Shown here in pieces: positions 59,754 through 64,000 of a DNA stretch of 64,000 nucleotides (positions are counted from its first letter, which is position 1; the number at the start of each line of letters is the position of its first letter). Origin of the DNA: FW021-bin31 sp964478125 (GTDB taxonomy: Bacteria; Bacteroidota; Bacteroidia; Chitinophagales; Chitinophagaceae); assembly GCA_964478125.1 (NCBI GenBank), contig CAYZGR010000002.1, forward strand, positions 1 through 64,000, in the 5' to 3' direction. The translations under genes were made by a program, and so were the position numbers. The notes under the pieces were generated by a model, which did not search any database, was not told the DNA's origin, and saw only the letters and a list, made by a program, of their open reading frames with translations.

Positions 59754-60698
59754 ATGGATGTAAAAAAAAGGGTCGTTAAAGTGTTTGCCCCCGCAACGGT
59801 GGCCAACGTGGTATGCGGATTCGATATACTGGGGTTTGCCGTTCACGAACCGGGAGACGAAGTAGAGATGACATTGAACAACAGGCCCGGAGTAGTCATC
59901 AAAGAGATAACAGGAGATCAGGGTTTGCTGCCAAAAGATCCTGAACGAAATACAGTAAGCGCTTCCGTTATGGCTTATCTTAAAAAAACGGGGCAAGGCC
60001 ACATAGGAGTGTCTATAAGTTTGCACAAAAGAATGCCCATAGGCAGCGGTCTTGGTTCCAGCGCAGCCAGTACCGTAGCGGGACTTTTTGCTATTAACCA
60101 CCTGCTCGGCAGTCCGCTCCATACCAATGAATTATTATCCTTTGCCATGGATGGCGAAAAATTGGCCTGCGGTCAGGGACATGCAGACAACGTGGCGCCT
60201 TCCCTGCTCGGCGGCTTCGTATTGGTACGCAGCTACCATCCCCTGGATGTCGTTTCCCTACCTACGCCGAAAGATTTAGTATGTACCCTCATTCACCCAC
60301 AAATTGAGATCCAGACCCGCGACGCCAGAAAAATTATTCGCAAGCAGATCATGCTTAAAGATGCCGTAACCCAATGGGGAAATATTGCCGGTCTTGTAAG
60401 CGGACTCTACAGGGAGGATTATGATTTGATCAGTCGTTCCCTGGAGGACGTACTCATAGAGCCTTCCCGGGCTATTCTGATACCGGAGTTTTATGCCCTG
60501 AAAGAAAAAGCGCTCCAACTGGGAGCGCTGGGATTCGGCATATCCGGATCGGGTCCCTCCGTTTTTGCCTTGAGCAAAGGAGAAGAAAAAGCACATCAAA
60601 TACAAAAGGTCTTACAACAGCACCTGAAAGAGGTAGATATCGATTCAGAATCCTATATTTCTAAAATCAATACCCAGGGGCCAAAAATCCTTTCCTAA
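59754..60698 (+). CDS. thrB: Homoserine kinase
   Basis: A 314-residue GHMP kinase. The ATP loop is PIGSGLGSSAASTVAGLF (about residues 92-109). KVFAPATVANVVCGFDILGF at the N-terminus and GFGISGSGPSVFALS near the C-terminus are the other two GHMP motifs. It phosphorylates homoserine for ThrC. Starts with ATG 43 nt after thrA; thrC follows 16 nt later. Confidence 0.95.
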   Translation: MDVKKRVVKVFAPATVANVVCGFDILGFAVHEPGDEVEMTLNNRPGVVIKEITGDQGLLPKDPERNTVSASVMAYLKKTGQGHIGVSISLHKRMPIGSGLGSSAASTVAGLFAINHLLGSPLHTNELLSFAMDGEKLACGQGHADNVAPSLLGGFVLVRSYHPLDVVSLPTPKDLVCTLIHPQIEIQTRDARKIIRKQIMLKDAVTQWGNIAGLVSGLYREDYDLISRSLEDVLIEPSRAILIPEFYALKEKALQLGALGFGISGSGPSVFALSKGEEKAHQIQKVLQQHLKEVDIDSESYISKINTQGPKILS

Positions 60699-60714
60699 AC
60701 AAAAACGTATCAAA

Positions 60715-62025
60715 GTGAAGCTCTATAGTACCAAAAATCCAAACCACGCGGTTGACCTAAAACAGGCCGTTTTTCAAAGTCTCCCACCCGACAACGGGTT
60801 GTATATGCCCAAAGAGATTCCTTCTGTCTCTGAAGTATTTCTAGAAAATATCGCGCATCGATCCTTCCAGGAAATATCTTTTGAAGTAGCACATACGCTC
60901 CTTGGAAAAAGTATCGATAAGGGAGTTTTGCACCAGATCATAGATGAAGCAATTAATTTTCCTGCCCCCGTAAAACAGCTGGAAAAGGAATGGTATGTTT
61001 TGGAACTGTTCCATGGGCCTTCTATGGCTTTTAAAGATTTCGGAGCCCGCTTTATGAGCCGCATTATGCGCGCGCTTTTAAAAGAAGAAGAAAAGGAGAT
61101 TGATATTCTTGTGGCTACTTCAGGAGATACGGGGGGAGCGGTGGCATTGGGCTTTTATGAGGTCCCCGGTATTAGAGTGACCATTCTTTATCCCAAAGGG
61201 AAAGTAAGTCCATTGCAGGAGAAACAACTGACTACATTAGGAAAAAACATTACCGCAATGGAAGTGGAAGGAACATTTGATGACTGCCAACGACTGGTAA
61301 AAACGGCATTCCTGGACCGGGAACTGACCCAACAAAGGAATCTTTCTTCAGCCAATTCCATCAATATTGCCCGGCTTATTCCACAAACCTTTTATTACTT
61401 TAACGCATATGCGCAGCTCAGGAAACAGGGAATTACGCATCCGTTGGTTTTTTCGGTTCCAAGCGGAAATTTTGGGAATCTAACTGCCGGATTAATCGCT
61501 CAAAAAATGGGGCTGCCCATACAACATTTTGTAGCCTCCACCAACATAAACGATGAAGTACCCCAATATCTCCGGACCGGCCTTTTCAAGCCAAAGGCCT
61601 CTATATCTACCTTATCCAATGCTATGGATGTGGGTAATCCGAGTAATTTTGTCAGAATGTTGGAACTGTTTGAACATGATGCCCATAAAATGAGACGGAT
61701 GATCAGCGGATATTCTTTCACAGACGAAGAAACGTTAAGAACCATTCAAGCTGTTTTTGAGAAAGACGGCTATATTCTTTGTCCGCATACGGCGGTTGCT
61801 TATGCGGGGTTAAAAAAATACCTTTCAGAGGCTAAGCCCCCATTGACCGGTGTTTTTTTATCGTCGGCTCATCCGTGTAAATTTCCCAATGTATACCCAT
61901 CTGAGATATGGGATCATCTGAAAATACCAAAACAGGCCGCCATGCTGAAAGATAAAGAGAAACAAGCTATTTCTGTCAAAAAAGATTACAAAAGTTTTAA
62001 AGCAATTTTCACCGCGCAGGTTTAA
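60715..62025 (+). CDS. thrC: Threonine synthase, GTG start
   Basis: A 436-residue PLP enzyme converting phosphohomoserine to threonine. The PLP lysine is in GPSMAFKDFGARFM (about residue 108). SGDTGGAVALGF, SANSINIARLIPQTFYY and VPSGNFGNLTAG are the PLP phosphate and substrate loops. N-terminal region YSTKNPNHAVDLKQAVFQ belongs to the longer E. coli-like class. Start is GTG at 60715, with no alternative ATG before LYSTKN. The end overlaps the convergent oxidoreductase gene by 4 nt. Confidence 0.95.
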   Translation: MKLYSTKNPNHAVDLKQAVFQSLPPDNGLYMPKEIPSVSEVFLENIAHRSFQEISFEVAHTLLGKSIDKGVLHQIIDEAINFPAPVKQLEKEWYVLELFHGPSMAFKDFGARFMSRIMRALLKEEEKEIDILVATSGDTGGAVALGFYEVPGIRVTILYPKGKVSPLQEKQLTTLGKNITAMEVEGTFDDCQRLVKTAFLDRELTQQRNLSSANSINIARLIPQTFYYFNAYAQLRKQGITHPLVFSVPSGNFGNLTAGLIAQKMGLPIQHFVASTNINDEVPQYLRTGLFKPKASISTLSNAMDVGNPSNFVRMLELFEHDAHKMRRMISGYSFTDEETLRTIQAVFEKDGYILCPHTAVAYAGLKKYLSEAKPPLTGVFLSSAHPCKFPNVYPSEIWDHLKIPKQAAMLKDKEKQAISVKKDYKSFKAIFTAQV

Positions 62026-63374
62026 ACCATTGACTGAACATCACTTCCCCAGGTAGGGTAGGCAAAGATCAGGTTTTTCAAATCCTGCCCTTTCATGCCA
62101 TGGCCCATAGCCACAGTAAAGATATTGATCATTTCGGCAGCTTCGGGACCTATAATATGGGCTCCAAGGATCTTTCCGCTGTCTGCTTCCAGAATGGTTT
62201 TAAAAGCATAAGCCGTGGCATTCACCCGCTTGGCATTATACCATTTCAAAGCATCTTCCTTTTTCACAACAATTCGGTATCCTTTCTCCCTGGCAGCCTT
62301 CTCGGAAAGACCTACTGAAGCCAGGTTGGGCAGGGTAAATACAACGGATGGCTGAGGAGGGTAAACCGATTCCTTTTTTGAATCTTCCAGCAACTGCGAT
62401 ACAACAATCCGGGCTTCATAAGAGGATAAGGGAGAAAGAGGCAAGCCGGGACTGTCTGCCACGTCGCCACAGGCATAAATATTTTTATTGGAAGGATTCT
62501 GCAGTCTCTCGTTTACAGTAATGCCTCCGCGCGTATAAGTTACCTTTCCCTTTTCCAGGTTCAATCCGTCTAAAGCAGGTATACGGCCGCTGGCATTGAT
62601 AATCAATTCCGCCTTTGCTGTAATTTCTTTTCCTCCCTGATCCGCTGTGATGCGATAATATTTTTGCAATTTTTCAATGCGATTGACCCGGGCATTGAAA
62701 ATAAATTTGATCCCTAATTCTTCCGAAGCCTTTGTAAGATAATCCACCATATCTTCATCAAAATTTTTAAGCGGCCGTTGCCGGGAATGTACCAGGGTAA
62801 CGTCAACACCCATACGAGCTGCAACATGGGATAATTCCATTCCCACATATCCTCCACCTATAAACAACATGCTTTCCGGCAGTTGCTCCAGTTCCAAAAA
62901 ATCATCACTTACCAGTGCATGCGCTTCCCCCGGGATATCGAGTTTCCCGGGCCGGTGTCCGGAAGCAATAACCACCTTATGGGCCTTAATGGTTTTCCCT
63001 TCTACCGACAGGGTATTTTCATCTAAAAATTTAGGAGATTGGTGATACAACGCTATACCCAGCTCTTTCAAATTTTTTTCGTGTACATAAGGTACCGGGT
63101 CGGTAAATTTTTTCTTGAAGGCCAACAACGCTTCCCAGCTATATTGAGGAAGGCGGATCACTCCTTTTCCAAACAGATGTTGAGTATCACGGATAACCTC
63201 CGTCAATCCCACCAATATTCTTTTCGGATCACATCCCCTGTTAGCGCAAGTACCCCCATATTCCCGATCGTCTGCAATCCCTACACTTTTTCCTGCCCGG
63301 GCACAAGCCATAGCTACCGTTTTACCGGCAGTTCCGGTCCCTATGACAAAAACATCAAATTCTTTTATAGCCAT
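62022..63374 (-). CDS. Class I pyridine nucleotide-disulfide oxidoreductase (mercuric/glutathione reductase-like)
   Basis: A 450-residue flavoprotein: FAD loop FVIGTGTAGKTVAMACA, redox-active pair Cys43/Cys48 in GGTCANRGCDPKR, NAD(P)H loop LFIGGGYVGMELSHVAARMG and the FAD pocket NIYACGDVADS. The C-terminal interface domain ends FAYPTWGSDVQSM; the normal HPTxxE catalytic His is Tyr here. The enzyme may thus reduce small disulfides or quinones in an unusual manner, or accept electrons only. It converges on thrC with a 4-nt overlap and lies 14 nt behind the next gene upstream. Confidence 0.88.
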   Translation of the reverse strand: MAIKEFDVFVIGTGTAGKTVAMACARAGKSVGIADDREYGGTCANRGCDPKRILVGLTEVIRDTQHLFGKGVIRLPQYSWEALLAFKKKFTDPVPYVHEKNLKELGIALYHQSPKFLDENTLSVEGKTIKAHKVVIASGHRPGKLDIPGEAHALVSDDFLELEQLPESMLFIGGGYVGMELSHVAARMGVDVTLVHSRQRPLKNFDEDMVDYLTKASEELGIKFIFNARVNRIEKLQKYYRITADQGGKEITAKAELIINASGRIPALDGLNLEKGKVTYTRGGITVNERLQNPSNKNIYACGDVADSPGLPLSPLSSYEARIVVSQLLEDSKKESVYPPQPSVVFTLPNLASVGLSEKAAREKGYRIVVKKEDALKWYNAKRVNATAYAFKTILEADSGKILGAHIIGPEAAEMINIFTVAMGHGMKGQDLKNLIFAYPTWGSDVQSMV

Positions 63375-63388
63375 GGTTGCATACTTTC

Positions 63389-64000
63389 TCAGTTCGCCGG
63401 GGTTACTTTACCATCACGTTCTCTGATAAAATAAATACGGGTATTTTCGAAATAATCCGGCGGATCTGAATGACCGGAACGATAGACAGGCTGAAAGTTA
63501 AAGGCCGTCATGATCCTTCCGACAGGATCATTCAGATCATCATTAAAATAACGGCCCGCTTTATTCAGAAGATTTCCGAAATAAAATACGGTTTCAAAAG
63601 CATTGAGGGCATAGTTGCCCGGACGAGCATGATATTTGTCAAAATATCGCCACATCATCTGCTTCATGGCAGGATAACGGTCCATATTAACATAAGGGAA
63701 CACCGAACCATAAAATAACGTAATTCCTTTATACTTGCCTTCCCGTAATTCCCCCAGCCCTTCAAGGGTCGGCATGCCTACCACATTGATTTTATATTTT
63801 TCGGCCAGAGGAGCCAACTGGGCAATAATATTCAGGGATATATCAGGGTAAAGGGTAGTCAGAATAATTACATTGGTCTTGTTCGCATCCAACTTTGGTA
63901 TCAAGTCATCCGCAGCAGTATTGTTATTCCATTCGAACGGATGCAAAGGCGTCTTTTGACCCTTATTCATTTTTTCATAAGCTTCCTTTAAGTACTCCAG
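63389..64000 (-). CDS. Type I periplasmic-binding-fold protein, truncated by window edge
   Basis: The frame is open to the window edge (LEYLKEAYEKMNKG precedes the Met at 63970), so only the C-terminal ~204 residues are seen. ANKTNVIILTTLYPDISLNI, INVVGMPTLEGLGELREGKY and YFDKYHARPGNYALNAFETV resemble the second lobe of type I periplasmic binding proteins (leucine-binding fold); in Bacteroidota these are often fused to an N-terminal LysM domain. The ligand is unknown. Its stop is 14 nt before the start of the disulfide oxidoreductase gene. Confidence 0.55.
   Translation of the reverse strand: MEYLKEAYEKMNKGQKTPLHPFEWNNNTAADDLIPKLDANKTNVIILTTLYPDISLNIIAQLAPLAEKYKINVVGMPTLEGLGELREGKYKGITLFYGSVFPYVNMDRYPAMKQMMWRYFDKYHARPGNYALNAFETVFYFGNLLNKAGRYFNDDLNDPVGRIMTAFNFQPVYRSGHSDPPDYFENTRIYFIRERDGKVTPAN

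Noticed and set aside
1..64000. Insertion sequences, CRISPR arrays, prophage, integrons, anti-phage defence genes, tRNA or rRNA genes
   Set aside because: I looked for transposase motifs, regular direct repeats, integrase and capsid genes and T-arm sequences. Only the tmRNA T-arm was found.

Overview
The window reads as a scaffold piece from a member of the Bacteroidota, most likely the Sphingobacteriia/Chitinophagia side. Pointers seen in the sequence: about ten upstream boxes fitting the Bacteroidota -7 consensus TAnnTTTG, one with a perfect -33 TTTG 19 nt upstream (45511-45541); few Shine-Dalgarno sites; a type III glutamine synthetase; ammonia-dependent AsnA; and a tmRNA tag ending YALAA. 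No 16S rRNA or other lineage marker is present, so genus is not assignable. A run of 100 N (9549-9648) marks a scaffold gap.

Region 1 (1-27.2 kb) is accessory. It holds many small single-domain genes (DinB, SRPBCC/AHSA1, VOC/glyoxalase, DUF899, DoxX, SnoaL, DUF4256, DUF6157, DUF1697, DUF4260), each with or near a local regulator (winged helix, TetR, Crp-like, two AraC, HxlR). It contains at least five decayed genes: a VOC fragment (803-973), a duplicated VOC 5' end (4352-4447), an isoprenylcysteine-methyltransferase-like gene with an internal deletion (15400-15769), a DinB remnant (17370-17590) and a frameshifted YdeI-family gene (18141-18739). Readable regulatory modules are: two membrane-protein genes and a winged-helix gene sharing a 17-bp palindromic operator (1761-1777 and 2699-2715); a TetR-controlled EmrA-EmrB-TolC exporter with the same 16-bp operator before tetR and before emrA; an HxlR gene divergent from YceI/NmrA genes; and an alcohol-dehydrogenase-like gene translationally coupled to an unusual SpoU rRNA-methyltransferase/winged-helix fusion.

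Region 2 (27.4-40.2 kb) is a nitrogen-assimilation block. After an outer-membrane porin come, on the minus strand, asnA-nadE, a type III glutamine synthetase, and gltB-gltD. Together they fix ammonia into glutamine, glutamate, asparagine and NAD.

Region 3 (40.6-57 kb) is mixed core and envelope metabolism: a clan GH-D glycosidase, release factor 3, an aspartate aminotransferase, PyrD, a ClC channel, an SDR-type threonine dehydrogenase, a peptidase M28/SMP-30/DacB operon, tmRNA (ssrA), ThyA, a PQQ-type sugar-dehydrogenase-like lipoprotein and RlpA.

Region 4 (57.0-62.0 kb) is a complete thrABC operon preceded by a -7 box, a 34-codon leader peptide rich in Ile/Thr codons and an intrinsic terminator: a textbook transcription attenuator. 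The window ends with a CxxxxC flavin disulfide oxidoreductase lacking the usual C-terminal His, and the 3' part of a type I periplasmic-binding-fold protein.

No IS element, CRISPR array, tRNA or rRNA gene was seen. The best candidates for undescribed biology are the three-gene operator-linked membrane module, the SpoU/winged-helix fusion and the thr attenuator.
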